From Porodaedalea pini (Eukaryota > Basidiomycota > Agaricomycetes > Hymenochaetales > Hymenochaetaceae), in contig NBAY01000036.1 in the NCBI GenBank assembly GCA_002794775.1, positions 410,761 through 474,760 of the forward strand: a DNA stretch of 64,000 bases, given 5' to 3'. A program made the translations under genes and the position numbers. A model generated the notes under the pieces. That model was given only the letters and a program-made list of their open reading frames with translations. It searched no databases and had not been told where the DNA came from. Below are positions 35,704 through 48,864 of this stretch, in pieces; position 1 is the stretch's first letter, and every line of letters starts with the position of its first letter.

Positions 35704-36892
35704 TGTCTCAAAAGAGTAGCAGATCTGACGTCAGAGATGAGGCAATGTAATAATATGCAGAATTTCCGTCCGGGTAGCGATAGGAGTGCCGAAAATGCGG
35801 TCAGTAGCTCCTCGAGAGGATAGAGGGCTGGAACACTCCTGATGAAGAGTAACACAGAACGAGATTTATGCTGGAACTAAGTAACAATTGCACTAATCTC
35901 GCAACGATGGCGGACTCACCACTATGTATGACCACTACGTCTCTTCTTCGCCTGACAGTCGTCGCAGGTAATAGAATCAAAGATATGACCGCTTGTAAGT
36001 TGTAGAGGAGCGCCCAGATGGAATTCCAAAATCCAAAGCCAACGAGTACGACTAACTAAAATAAGCTCACTTCAACCCTTGCCAGAGAGTGACTGGAAAT
36101 CGAAATAGAAGCACCAATAGCAGGCATAAAGGCTTACCGGAGACGATGGTAGTTCGGGACAAGAATAAGGCTGGGTCGCGGGTAGCTCCTCATTTTCAAT
36201 GTGTGCTTCGGCCCGCGAAGCCTCAGGTACGTTCGATTACACTCGTCAAGAAACAGCGAGGCAATACATTCGCCGAAGGCGGAACTCCTGCGTAGCTGCA
36301 AGATCTTTTTTTTACTTTTTGAGCTTAGAAGCCTTTCAAAAGAGCTAGCATTGAGGAGCCTTCTGCTTCAGAGATGATGTTCGAGGGAGAGGAGCGTGCA
36401 TGTCGAATTTGACACTCCGAAAGTGTGAGAAAATTATGTGACTTTCTGTTCCCAAATGTGGAATGAAAAAGAAATAAAAATGTGACGAGCAACTTTTACT
36501 GTGTGCTTTCCCCAGTTTCTGACCACATTCTGGCCGTCATTCAACAAGCATTCATGAGAAAAATTACAACTCTGCCGGTACCAGGAAGTCAGCCTTTATA
36601 CTGACAGCCACTGCTGGATATGATAGAGAAGAAGTTTGTGGAAAGATCTGCTCTGCCCCGCCTCCCCGAGACTGCTGTAGCCTGGACGCTTCGTTATAAC
36701 CTGTAAGAGGTTTGGACTCAGACCTGAGGCGTATCAGCAAATAGAAATAAAGATATATTTATCTGCCTTTAATCCACTCCGTCAAATGGTGAGTAATGCA
36801 ATAAGAAATACAGAGCCACATAATACAAAACCCAAGACGTACGATTACGCTATCCACAGATCCACCTACAATACAATTTTTAGTCCATAGGA
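35704..36892. other. Intergenic, 1.2 kb
   Basis: No gene could be supported. A 68-codon open frame at 36089-36295 has no recognisable features. Confidence 0.45.
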
Positions 36893-37567
36893 TTACACGA
36901 CAGCTGCGCGAAAACTATGAGAAGGCGAATCCGAAAGTGAAGGAAAGTACCCACAGCGCATCGGTGAGCGACTATTGTGTTTTCCTTTACGTAGGTGGTG
37001 TAAGGCGACATCGACGAGGAGGCGGTCGTATCCATGGTCTTTGTACTTGCCGATGACATTAACGTGGATGTGTGCGGGACCTGTTGAGCTTGGTTTGGGG
37101 CCCTTGTGGATGAGGTTTATGAAGTAACGGTCCAGTGGCGTGCCGACGAGGTCCTTTGGATACTTTATCCTGAGTGTCGGCCACCAAGACGCGCCAACTT
37201 CGCGTTCGAACTGCGCTGTCTCACCAGTCCCGACGACATATCCTACGACGCCCTGCGACTCTGACTCCGTCTCTCCCTTCTCCGGAACAATAGCAGCCTT
37301 TCGATGTTGCGAGTCTGTTTCTGGTTTTAACTCCGTTTGCTCCGTCGACTCGACGAGGACGAATGCGAACCCCGAAGGGAGATGAAGGTAGGGCAACGCG
37401 TGCACTTGCGAGGGCAGTTCTGGATGTCGGACGAGTGTCTCAGCGGACCGGCCTTGGTATGCAGTGAGGAGGCATACACGTGCTATTGCTGCACTGTCGG
37501 CGACTGACGCAGGTCTGACAGTGATCTGTCTATGTGTGTCGGGGGGCATTGTGGCGAGCCGTGGCAT
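36893..37567 (-). CDS. GNAT-family acetyltransferase with unusual C-terminus
   Basis: The N-terminal half is a typical GCN5-related fold start (ITVRPASVADSAAIARVCL and TAYQGRSAETL). The central block YFINLIHKGPKPS..GPAHIHVNVIGKYKDHGYDRLLVD is the fungal GNAT signature with the acetyl-CoA turn, here KDHGYDRLL rather than the usual Q/RxxGxG/A pattern. After HHLRKG the expected last strands (a DALWV-like segment) are present only in another frame near 36958, and the reading frame runs through unrelated sequence. It is thus either truncated, frameshifted, or ends through an intron starting at the GTAAAG after HHL. The substrate is unknown. The ATG at 37549 is an alternative start. Confidence 0.6.
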   Translation of the reverse strand: MPRLATMPPDTHRQITVRPASVADSAAIARVCLLTAYQGRSAETLVRHPELPSQVHALPYLHLPSGFAFVLVESTEQTELKPETDSQHRKAAIVPEKGETESESQGVVGYVVGTGETAQFEREVGASWWPTLRIKYPKDLVGTPLDRYFINLIHKGPKPSSTGPAHIHVNVIGKYKDHGYDRLLVDVALHHLRKGKHNSRSPMRCGYFPSLSDSPSHSFRAAVV

Positions 37568-38284
37568 CGGTGCGTTACGAACGTAAGGGGAGAATCACAA
37601 AGTATAGTATATAGGTACTTTCTGTCTTGACCCTGACGACGTCAAGAAAGATAGGACGTCCCAGGAATGCAATAGCATAAGGGGGCCCGAGTCCATCATA
37701 AGATAGGCTCGGGCAGCGAACTTTGGTGTAAAGGAGTGTAGAAGCCTTAAGGAGGATATGCCTTACTTAGTATTATGAGGCAAGTGCTCATCTGTATAAG
37801 AACTCAAATACTTACTTTCCCCAAGGAGCAGTACCAGATCATAATTGACATTTTGTCGTCGGAACTTTCGGGGTTTGTATATTGAAGACGATCTGTCGCC
37901 ACATTTGCTATAGCAGCCGAAACGCCCAAGAGTGCATTGAGATAGCATAAAGCAACGAGGCTCAGACGCATTTTTCCAGTACTTGTGAAAGAGTATATTT
38001 ACACGTGCAAGTTGTCCAAAGATGGAGGTGGACTCACAAGCGACGGGGGATGGCCGATGTGGTTTCTGATCTGTAGCAATCCAGCTCACCTAATCGTTAT
38101 CGCCGAACCTGCGCAACCAGGGAGCGCTCGGGGGAAAATCTGATCAACAATCAAGATTACTCACCCCCCGCCTAGATGTGTTTTTCAAGCTGAGATTCAG
38201 AAGAACAGGAAGCAGGTGACCGGGTTTGAGTCGAACGACTCCGAGTCGGATGCGCTGCTTCGAACCTGTGGGGCTCGGAACTCG
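37568..38284. other. Intergenic between divergent genes
   Basis: No supported gene. The DUF6593 gene's frame is open upstream to 38216 but has no ATG there. Confidence 0.4.
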
Positions 38285-39117
38285 ATGAGTTTCTTCGATG
38301 CGGCGGAGCGCGGCGCGCTGACGTTGACGCTCTCTCGGAACGATCCATTCGATGCGGACTACCTCACTGCGGACGGCGCGCCGCTCTACCGCATCTGCAC
38401 GCGCAAGCGCAGTACGGGCCGCGGCCGTCTCGACACGGAGGTCACCAGCGTACAGCGTGTTCGCGCAGATCCACCTACAGCTTCGAACACGAGTGCATCA
38501 GCAAAACCATGGCCCTACCGCCACCGCCGTCGTATCTCGCATCGAAGGACGAGCAGTCTGAACACCCCACTCGACACGATAGACGAGGTTGCGGATGCCG
38601 ACTCGATTTCGGATTCGCACTCCGACCTGATTTTGGTGGCAACGATTGAGAGGCGGCCGCTTTCTTTGTCGCCGGTTAGACTGCGGTTTAATGGGCGCGA
38701 AGACCTTGCAAACAAGTTCCTGCGACGAGAAAGGCCTTTTTCGAGGTAGGCACACAACTTTAACTTCTGCCTATGAACGCTAATAAAAAAGGACATGCTG
38801 GTTTGTTTCTCGGTCAGTACGCGATGCTTTCTCTCCTTAACTGGTGACCTCTTGAAGTGGCAGCTGTCGACTCCAACGCCGAAGGTACGAAACCATCCGC
38901 AATGCTTCGTGCTTTTGATATGGACTGACTCGGACGTTGTACGATGCAGCTTTACAACTCTAATAAAGCCAGAGTTGCCAAATACTGCCGACCGTTTCTC
39001 CCGAGCAAGGGAGAGTTCTCTTCCAAAACGGCGGTCGTTGAAATTGCCGAAGGGATCGAGAGCGACAGGGTATTGGACGAGATCATCGTTACACTTCTCC
39101 TGACCTTTCTTCTATGA
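38285..39117 (+). CDS. DUF6593 family protein
   Basis: Three exons (38285-38745, 38818-38884, 38950-39117) join in phase to 231 residues. The start fits the family: LTLTLSRNDPFDADYLTADG, then APLYRICT. A basic Arg/Ser linker follows (YRHRRRISHRRTSSLN), then strands including LTGDLLKWQLSTPTPK and LYNSNKARVAKYCRPF, and the C-terminal EIIVTLLLTFLL. DUF6593 proteins are small, all-beta-like and expanded in Agaricomycetes; the fold resembles tubby/LURAP-type barrels, and the function is unknown. The ATG at 38285 sits just before the conserved strand. Confidence 0.72.
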
Positions 39118-39601
39118 ATTGCATGCACCTTTGTTGTTTCATTTTTATTGCGTGTAACTTATAGATCCGGTTTGTAGTGTATCAGGTTGTATTACAGGAT
39201 GTACTACTATCAAATAGTATGAGTCCTGGTGCAATATAACAGACGGGAAACTATCTACTACACGGCGTATGGGTACGTGTACTAAGAACCTAAGGATTAA
39301 AAAGGTGCGGGAGAACTGCCATACGTGAGTATGTTACGTATTTCATAGAGAATGGTGAGGAATATGCATGGGGAGTACAGTGGAAGACGAGCAAAAGGAA
39401 GAAAGGCAAGATGAAAAGGCGAAGCGGAAAGTGGTTATCGAACAGCTTCTATGCCTCGCAGCGCATCACGCGGGAGCTGCAGTCTCCCGACACCGAGCGA
39501 CTGGCGAGCAAAGGAATATAAAACTCATGAGAAGTATAGATAAGGAAGATCGGGAGCGAAAATTAAGAACACCCGAACGCATACATTGAGTATACACGCC
39601 C
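39118..39601. other. Intergenic between convergent genes
   Basis: A 73-codon charged open frame (39368-39589) has no splice or domain support. Nothing else was seen. Confidence 0.45.
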
Positions 39602-40719
39602 TTACCGCGCGGGCCAGAGCATCGTCTCTGAGCTCGGCTTGTCAGGCGATCCGGGTTCGTTCACAATCGGCACACCGTCCGGGTCGTACTCCGCGCCAGG
39701 CTCTTCCTGTTCCTGCTCTTGCTCCTGCTCAGCATACCCATACGAGTACTCGGACATGCCTTCCCAGCCCTGCGTTGCGACATCCATCGTCGCGGCGAGA
39801 GGAGCGCGAACGTTCTGTGCTGACCCTGCTGGACACTTCGAGAAGTCGTACTCTGGAGCTGAGCTCACGGCGTCACAGAAGAACGTATAGATGAAGTGTG
39901 CGGTCGCGTTGGGTGGCGCACCTGATCCGCGAGACGGTCGAGAAGGGTCTCGGGGGAGAGACGATGTCGAAGACGCGACTTGGCATGGCATGTAGATGTT
40001 TCCTAGCGCATTTCCGCTATGATAAAGATTTAGGACATGAAGTGAATAATAAGGCATATCAGGCCTCACCAATTTGAGCATCCGACACCGTGCCAGCGAC
40101 AACCACATGAGAACAGTTTCGACTGACCTCCACGCTCAAAGTACACCTTGTCGAGAGGGACGACAGCGGCAGATGCCTTCCCGCATGCTTGCCACGTCCC
40201 GCCCGTCGGTCGCGGCGTCCCGTTCGAGTGAATTAGTGCGCCGCAACCCGTTGATTTGCGTATCCGTTGCGGAGAATAGACTGGCGAGCTCGGCGAGTCG
40301 AAAGGCAAGGGAAACGGGCTGGGCTCGTACGGCTCCTCGTCGCCGAACTCCCATGTCTCGACCCCGCAGTAAAGGGCGTATCCCGAGCCAGGCACGCCGT
40401 CCGCGTCGTCTTCCGCCTTTGTCGGATCAGAGACGTCCGCCCATGGCTGGTTCGTCGAGCCCACTTCGGTCCACGGTGGCAGCACGGTGGGCATCTGCGT
40501 AACCTGTCGGCCGAGCTGGTACTGAGCAGCGTTGAACGAGGCATCGCCGGACGAGCCGGCAAAGGAAGAGGTCGACTGGCGTGCACGGTGTCCACCGGTT
40601 ATGGCGCCACGCCGCCGCAGTCTGCTCGTTTCCGCTGTCCGCACCAAGTCGGACAACGACATGGGCTCTTCTTCCTCGACGTCCGACGAGACAGTATTCG
40701 AGTAGATTGAGGAAGACAT
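39602..40719 (-). CDS. Hypothetical protein with a Cys-rich (possible metal-binding) centre
   Basis: Two exons are clear. The first runs from ATG 40719 to a GTGAGG donor near 40068, and the second begins with CGNALGNIYMPCQ near 40019 and runs to the stop at 39602. The N-terminus is acidic and Ser-rich. The centre (STGCGALIHSNG, WQACGKASAAVVPLDKVYFE, LFSCGCRWHGVGCSNCGNAL) has about seven Cys and one His spaced like a zinc-binding module, formed partly across the splice junction. The C-terminus is a Glu/Gln run (YAEQEQEQEQEEPGAEYDPD). I do not recognise the family; such proteins look conserved rather than orphan because of the Cys spacing. Confidence 0.62.
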
Positions 40720-41277
40720 TGGGGGTTTGAAGGGGGACGATTCAAGACCTTTAACGCGAGTTAAGACGACCCCGTCACGAGGCTAAGTCGAGTTCAGTAG
40801 ATGGTGTAGATATGAGATTAAGATCGGCTGCAAACGAGGGAGATGAGTACGCCTAACGGCTGCTTGCCCTGCTCGTTGTCGAAGTCGTCGTGGCACTTGT
40901 GAGAGTAAGAGGGAAACGCGCACTCAAGACACACCGGCTACAAATGGATTACATAACCATTACTGCAATAAGTACCTACGGAGAAAAGAGTACCTCGCAA
41001 GTAAACTAAGGAATATTAATCGTACGTCAGTAGATCTACTAGAAGGATATATTTACAGACAGAAGGTAAATGATTACGAGATAAGACGTAGTATAAAAAT
41101 GAAGTATTGCCATGTCTAGCAAGAGCCACCCGAGAACAAGAAGTCAGAAGTGATCTAAATCTTCGAGAGCGGAAGTCCTTGGATGATCGGATGCTATGAT
41201 ATGAAGAGATTAACGGCAAAACACAGTTCAAGAAAAGAAGGCTGAAACAACAGTCCATGAGTCCCCGCGGGCTCAAC
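40720..41277. other. Intergenic, nothing recognised
   Basis: No gene or repeat could be supported. Confidence 0.45.
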
Positions 41278-42545
41278 TCAAGAAGCGCTGAATCGTGCCA
41301 AAGTACCCATCATCTTGAGATAGGTCGAGGGGGAGGACGAGACCCCCTTCCCTGCCGAGCCAACAAAGCTCCCGATCTTTCCGTTCTCCCTCCCCTGCTG
41401 GAAGTCCGCCGCATACTTCTCAGCAGAGATGCGCTTAATCCCGGTGAGTCTAGAGACCTCATCCAGCACACCGCTATCGTTAAGGATCTCCGCCTCTGAA
41501 AGTAGTTTATATATCCCGAGGAACGTCTGTGGACGTCCATTGGACGTCAGAAGAACGGGGCTCACGAAATAACGGTACGTTTTCTGAATGAAGACGACGC
41601 GTGGGTCTGTGGGAGAGGTGGTGGCGCCAGGATGCGCGAGGTCGAGTCCAATGCGAGGTGAAGAATAGACTGTCGCCTTTCTTACCAGCACAGCTGTCCG
41701 CGGTCGGATGGAGATAGAACACTTTTTCGATGCTACCGGAGCGGTCGAAGGGAATGCAGAAGTGTCGTGCGCAAGCGCTTCTTCGACTAATCCTGCAATA
41801 CTTGCAGTCCCGCAGACGCGAAGCAGCTCGTCTACGAGCAAGGATGGACCCGAAATCACCGCACCGTCTGAAAGACGACGAATAGAGCGAAACAAGACGC
41901 CCCCACGCGCTTCTGAGCCGCCCACTTGCGCACACTGAGCAAAGTAGGTGGATGAAACAGGTCCACCAAATGTAAGGTCAACACCCTTCCGCGTCCCGCC
42001 TCTGTACCCGGAGACGGATGTCGCCGACCTCGTCGGATCTTCTGACTTCCGTGGTGCGCGATGAAAATACCTGCCAGAGTATTGTTAGCCATCTCTGCTA
42101 ATCGTCCGAAGTAGTCTAAAGTAAGTTACCATTTTCCGGATTCACTTTGCTCTCGCGTAGCATGTGCAAACGGGTCCTCGTGCCCTTCCTTTCGGAGATA
42201 GAATTCCATCTCCAGGAGTTCATACTCAGCTCGGGAGTTTTGTGTCGACACTACGAGTAAGTGTTCGTACAGGAGCGAACGCGCGATTTGTCCGAACCGG
42301 TAACCGATGTCTTCGTGCGTAGAGACGGCGGTGAGGTCGAGAAGCTCGGGAAGACGAGAGGCAGAAGAAGATTGCGATCCATTTTGAATTGATAATGAAT
42401 TCGAAGTTTGCGCCTGGGGACTTTGAGATGAAGAGGGCGCGGCATTGAGGAGTCGCGAAGTCGACCGTGTCAGTCGGGCCCGCTTCACTCGGCGTTCAGG
42501 AGGTCTGTCATGGGTTGCCGATGGCGGCTTCTTCCTTCCAGCCAT
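41278..42545 (-). CDS. Conserved protein with weak resemblance to methylpurine-DNA glycosylases
   Basis: Two exons join across one intron (about 42130-42069) with TGG split over the junction. The protein has about 400 residues. The N-terminus is basic and disordered (RRVKRARLTRSTSR, NLS-like), so it is probably nuclear. The conserved-looking core is EYELLEMEFYLRKEGHEDPF, GKWYFHRAPRK, GYRGGTRKGVDLTFGG and GGVLFRSIRRLSDGAVISGP. The order 'acidic helix, HxDPF, WYFHR, YRGGTRKG.D.T, GG.L.RS' recalls bacterial proteins sometimes listed with 3-methyladenine DNA glycosylase, and broadly the MPG order of motifs, but I cannot confirm the fold. The C-terminal half (FIQKTYRYFVSP, LLSEAEILNDSGVLDEVSRL) is unassigned. 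Confidence 0.5.
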
Positions 42546-43079
42546 GAGGCTAGATGTTCATTAATCTCCCTCGCTATTAAACCCTCGTCCTGGGAGGTTG
42601 TTGCGGCTTAATTTCCAAGCCTTTTGAAAGTCCCCAAAGTCTACTCTTGGTATTCAACGACGGAGGACCAGAACTACAAAGATAGGTCAGAAGAGATCGA
42701 TAATGTTTAAGCGTAAAGTACCATTAGCGTCTGGACGACCGATGGAGGTCCATGCTCACGAACGGAGAGAAAGAACCTGGCGTTGTTCAATTCAACGCCG
42801 TTTCAACGAGGCTCCGGCCCGGCTCGGGTATTTCCATACATCACGTGATTAGCTTCCTATCCAGGACGCAATCGGCCCGGGCCTGACTTCGAGCAGTTCA
42901 TTTTCAAAGCTCACTACACTGTACATTGTACTCTCCTACTTTCCCTTGCTCGAGGTTTTTCTGGCACTGTGATAATTCATTATCTTATTTTGTCGACAAT
43001 GTAATGATGGGCGGATTCATTTCCGGTCTAGTCCGAGTTTTCTCAGTGTACAATGTAATCTACGACAGGCGGATGAAGG
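42546..43079. other. Intergenic, nothing recognised
   Basis: It lies between the glycosylase-like gene and the truncated duplication. No supported gene. Confidence 0.4.
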
Positions 43080-43793
43080 TCGGCGTTCAATATCACCATC
43101 TAAGAAATGAATACGCATCCCATCGTATGTGAGTAATATGTAACATCAGCAGAAAAAGAAATTCTGAAGCTCAAGATAAAACTTCAGAACAAACTTACTC
43201 CCGGTCAAAGACACAAGCGAACGTTCCGTACGGATCGCAAATAGTTTATCCTTAGATCTTACTCTAAAAGTCCTCATGCCTCGCCGACGAAGCTAACGCC
43301 GCGAGGCCATTGATTCTCCATCCGCTCAACCCTTAGCATACCGACGCGTGCGATACCACGCGGGCGTATGCGCGTCCCGCTATCGCCACTTGCATCTGTC
43401 CAGCCAGTCGCCACTGTAGGAACATGCACACCGCTGACGCCAAGAGCCTTTGTCGGTGCTGCTCCACCCCGTATAGAGGTTGGATTACTTCCAGCCGATG
43501 AGGACCTGAGTTTTGGCGTGGTTATGGTGGTGGCGAGGGGCAATAGGGATGTGGCGTGAGGACCATGATGCTCGGCGTAGAAATTGAAAGATGGTGGGAT
43601 CTCCGAAGCATGCGGACGCATCCTCAAAGTCTGACGCCCGAGAGAAACTTTAAGCAGTCGTGCTGGAATGCTGAAATGTCGCGAATACGAATACACACCT
43701 CGCCACCAGGGATCACGACCCTCAGTGTTTTCTTCAGATTCCTTCTCTGGGCAAGGATCTCTTCTTTCTCCTTCAAGCTACCTTCAAGCACGC
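43080..43793 (-). pseudogene. Truncated duplicate of the 46.2-47.0 kb gene
   Basis: This segment matches 46040-46768 base for base apart from scattered changes. It carries only the 3' exon, the intron and the end of the preceding exon of that gene, plus about 190 bases beyond the stop. The open part (43274 up to about 43615) still encodes MRPHASEIPPSFNFYAEHHG and the C-terminus RVERMENQWPRGVSFVGEA. The intron is retained, so the copying was at DNA level, not through RNA. The 5' part of the gene is missing; the match ends abruptly about 30 bases from the stop of RVB1. Confidence 0.8.
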
Positions 43794-43821
43794 CGAAGTT
43801 ACGGCAGCATCTGGCATACGG

Positions 43822-45523
<1,702 letters not shown>

Positions 45524-45649
45524 GGTTCTTGCGACTGACGAGCACAGGAAACATAAAGTGACTGAGAGCAAACCTCCCAAGCGTTTTCCGGAGCTTCCAT
45601 TTTTGGGACGACGTGTTGTCCCAGATTCCCTGCTCCCCTCCCTCCAAAC

Positions 45650-45795
45650 ATATCATAATAAGGCACTAAAAATCATGATAAATTAAAATAAATTAGAATA
45701 AATCAACTTAAATTGAAACAACTCGATTCCAATTGAAATAAATTAAAATAAAGTCAATAAATCAAGAGAAAGCAAATAATTTTAAATAATTTGGA
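45650..45795. repeat. AT-rich simple-sequence tract
   Basis: Irregular units of the type aaattaaaataaattagaat are repeated with small changes. It lies upstream of RVB1, in the gap towards the secreted orphan. Confidence 0.7.
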
Positions 45796-46039
45796 ACAAA
45801 GTAGTTCCTTTTTCTGTTTGTTCGCTTCGCATCGCGGCCTTCATCTGCATGTCTTTTTGTTGACTCTCTCAAGGTTTGGATTTTGGGGTGAAATTGAACG
45901 AAAGCAATGCATACCCATGTGGGATATCAGCACGCCCGTGCGGGCAAGGTTTAAGCTTACGCTGGTGATGAGCGCCATCCTACTCGACACACCAACAAAT
46001 ACAAAGTCCTTGACTGTTCCGAATTGACCATCCAAAGTG
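45796..46039. other. Intergenic, nothing recognised
   Basis: A 78-codon open frame here has no recognisable feature. Confidence 0.35.
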
Positions 46040-46768
46040 CTGGTGTTCAATATTACCGTCTAAGAAATGAATACGCATCACATCGTATGAGTAACACGGT
46101 GAGTAACGAGAAACATGAGTAGAAAAAAAATAAGTTTCTGAAGCTCGAAATATAACTTGAGAGTAAATTTACTCTTGGTCAAAGATGCAAAGCGAACGTT
46201 CCGTACGGATCGCAAATAGTTTAATCCTAGATCTTACTCTGAAAGTCCTCATGCCTCGCCGACGAAGCTAACGCCGGCACGCCATTGATTCTCCATCCGC
46301 TCAACCTTTAGCATACCGACGCGTGCGATACCACGCGGGCGTATGCGCGTCCCGCTATCGCCACTTGTATCTGTCCAGCCAGTCGCCACTGCAGGAGCAT
46401 GCATCCCACTGACGCCAAGAGCATTTGTTGGTGTTGCTTCACTGCGTATAGAGGGTGGGTTTCCTCCATTCGATGAGGACCTGAGTTTGGGCGTGGTTAT
46501 GGCAGTAGCGAGGGGCAATAGGGATGTGGCGTGAGGACCATGATGCTCGGCGTAGAAATTGAAAGATGGTGGGATCTCCGAAGCGTGCGGGCGCATCCTC
46601 AAAGTCTGGCATCCGATAGAGAAGATTTAAGCAGTCGTGCTGGAGTGCTGAAATGTTACGAATACGAATACACACCTCGCCACCAGGGATCACGACCCTC
46701 AGTGTTTTCTTCAGATTCCTTCTCTGGGCAAGGATCTCTTCTTTCTCCTTCAAGCTACTTTCAAGCGC
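46040..46768. repeat. Parent segment of the 43.1-43.8 kb duplication
   Basis: Direct-repeat partner of 43080-43793, about 95% identical by eye, with the same orientation. It comprises the last exon, intron and 3' flank of the secreted orphan gene. Confidence 0.8.
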
Positions 46769-47000
46769 GCCAAACGCGCCAGACCCAAGGAGAGTCCGCC
46801 GAATGCGGAACATGGGTAAACTCAGGTCGCTCGCATCATCTAGACTATCGCGAATTGCCTGCTTCTCGTCAAAAAGCTGCGTTCCCATCTTCTCCGATGC
46901 ATCTTCCGGCCGCCGCCCGCGCGCAGTGTGGGAAGAGGCGACTACTCTGCCTGTGAGTGACACGATTGCGAGAACAAGAAAGTATATGAAGGACCCCATC
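46249..47000 (-). CDS. Secreted or membrane-anchored orphan protein (complete copy)
   Basis: ATG 47000 opens a signal-like N-terminus (FIYFLVLAIVSLTGRVVASS). Then come an acidic linker, SLPMFRIRRTLLGSGAFGAL, and a helical charged block (ESSLKEKEEILAQRRNLKKT) leading to RVVIPGGE. The frame then meets a GTGTGT donor; removing the intron to a GCCAG acceptor near 46617 gives GGETLRMRPHASEIPP in phase. The last exon continues with FNFYAEHHGPHATSLLPLAT and ends VERMENQWRAGVSFVGEA at 46249. About 225 residues, no family known to me. The 3' half was duplicated to 43.1-43.8 kb. Conservation of the C-terminus in both copies does not by itself show function because the copy is young. Confidence 0.6.
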
Positions 47001-47654
47001 TCTCCGCCTTGGGATCTTTGCGAATGGCGAGGACGATTTGCTCGACTTTGATGGCGAGCGACAATAAAGAGGTTGTATGCGTCTGCCAGACGAGGTACTT
47101 GGATGTTCAAAGGACGGCAGGAGCAATTCAGGCATGCAAACGCGCACATATAAGTGCATGCACGTTATATCGTGCCTCAGGTCGCGGTATAATGGACGCA
47201 AAGGGGCCGGGTCCCATAGTAAAGTCGTCCGCAAAGCGAGTTGCAATGACTGAGACGCGAGTGCAATGAAGGTGAATAGAACGTAGGATTGCACTCTCCA
47301 CAGAAGCCCCCTTTGCGCATTGAGTTCTTGACATATGTACTCGTTTGCGCTCTCGGCGTCCATCGGCTATTCGTTTGCCGATGTAAAACAGTGGTAAGAA
47401 AATATCAGTGAGAAATCCATACTTCACGAGACAGCTACGAGCAGAGGCTCGACGCCTTTTTCTGATATCATATGAATGTCTCTAATGAATTTCCGCGGTA
47501 ATGAGGCTGTAGAATTTCGCAGGAGGGTTAGATCGACTGGCTTCTTCCCATGGACTTGTGTCTCTGAAGCTCGCGTAGGCAGAGTTTGTTATCAATTTTG
47601 ATAAACCAAAACCAAATGGAAAGAAAGAAGTCCGTTGAGATTCAGTAGAAGGAT
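47001..47654. other. Intergenic, upstream of the secreted orphan
   Basis: No gene supported; open frames are short and overlap on both strands. Confidence 0.4.
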
Positions 47655-48864
47655 TCATACAATGATTGCACCCGAAATGTCAGCGAACCACGCATACTGG
47701 TCCTTGGGCGAAGCCCACTCCGCGGTATGTCCTAAATTAACAACCTTCAGTACCCATTAATTATACAAGCAGACGAACACACAAACCACCAAAGAAAGTC
47801 TCGAAATGCATTCCCTGTATGATCAAGTCCTCCGTCGTCCTGATTGTCAACCCAGTTGCAAGTATGACGGACTCTCCATTGATGCGGACTTCGATCTCAC
47901 CTGCGTCAAGATGGGGCTTTGTCAAAAATGCTTTTTGATTCTGGGAAGCAACAGTTAGACAAACCATCTGCGCTGCCAACATCATTCAGTTTGATGCGTT
48001 CAGTGATCGTAGTCCAGACGCCTGCCTCGAATGTAAAGGCGCCCCTCCCGACAGAAAATCCGTAGTCAGGATTCCGTATTGACTTTGGAGGGACTTCAAG
48101 AAGTCGCGATGTATTTTCATCAGAGAGCGGTAAATAGGCATAGAGCTCTCCGACTCCGTGTCCTCTTCGGAAGGAGTTGAATAAGTCAGCCTCATGTAGC
48201 CAGAGCTTATTCCCGAAGAAAAAAGAACGACGAACCTCCACATCAGACGCAGGTTGAAACATGAATCGCGGCCTTCCTTCCGGCCGCCTGTGCATGAGTT
48301 GGCGCTTGGTCCCACGCCTCCAACTATAATATACTCAAAGACTATAGTTCATATCTAAATTATCGAGAACTTACATGCACCGGGCAGTTTTCCGCCTTTC
48401 ACCCATTCCCAGTCCTCCTGGAAAAGTACCGAGTATCCAAACGTGACTTCTTTTGCATCTTGAAGCTTCCCCTCGAAGTCTTTTGGACCACTCAAATAGA
48501 ATCCAAATCCACCAGGTATTCCACCTTTTGGATTGATGCTACCTTGAGGAAAGAAAGCTCTCCATGCCTTCTGAGGTTTGCCGGAAGAAACATTCGGGGC
48601 TGGCACGATGTCGCAGGGAGGCGGCCTCGTGTTTACTCGACGCACACCTAGTTCCTCGTTTGAAAGTTGGATGCGTCGGACAGATGGAATGTTGACCATC
48701 GATGATGTAGTCCAGGCTGATGAGTAGTTGTGGGTTTCGGGAAACAGCCAACTGTCCATGACAGAGTTTGAAAGCAGAGAGACCGGATCGATGTGTAGAG
48801 GAGTTTGCGGAGGTGAATGGAAAGGAAATGGAAGCAGGTGAAGCAGGGTCAGCAATAGGTTCAT
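47655..48864 (-). CDS. Secreted polysaccharide lyase, PL14-like
   Basis: Five exons can be joined in phase. They give a protein of about 330 residues starting at ATG 48864 with a signal peptide (MNLLLTLLHLLPFPF). PL14 landmarks are GGFGFYLSGPKDFEG, ATFGYSV-like VTFGYSVLFQEDWEW, GGKLPGAFGGVG (across an intron), CTGGRKEGRDSCFNLRLMWR, GELYAYLP, VPPKSIRNPDYGFSVGRG, FEAGVWTTITERIKLN, EIEVRINGESVILATGL, FETFFGGHTAEWASPKDQYA and WFADISGAI. The enzymes cleave uronic-acid polysaccharides (alginate or glucuronan type) by beta-elimination outside the cell. The last exon, ending at 47655, lies beyond the apparent stop and is reached through an intron starting at GTTTGT near 47796. No disruption seen. Confidence 0.85.

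Noticed and set aside
45650..45795. AT-rich tract as a replication origin or centromere-like sequence
   Set aside because: Only a simple low-complexity repeat of about 145 bases; nothing else supports such a role.
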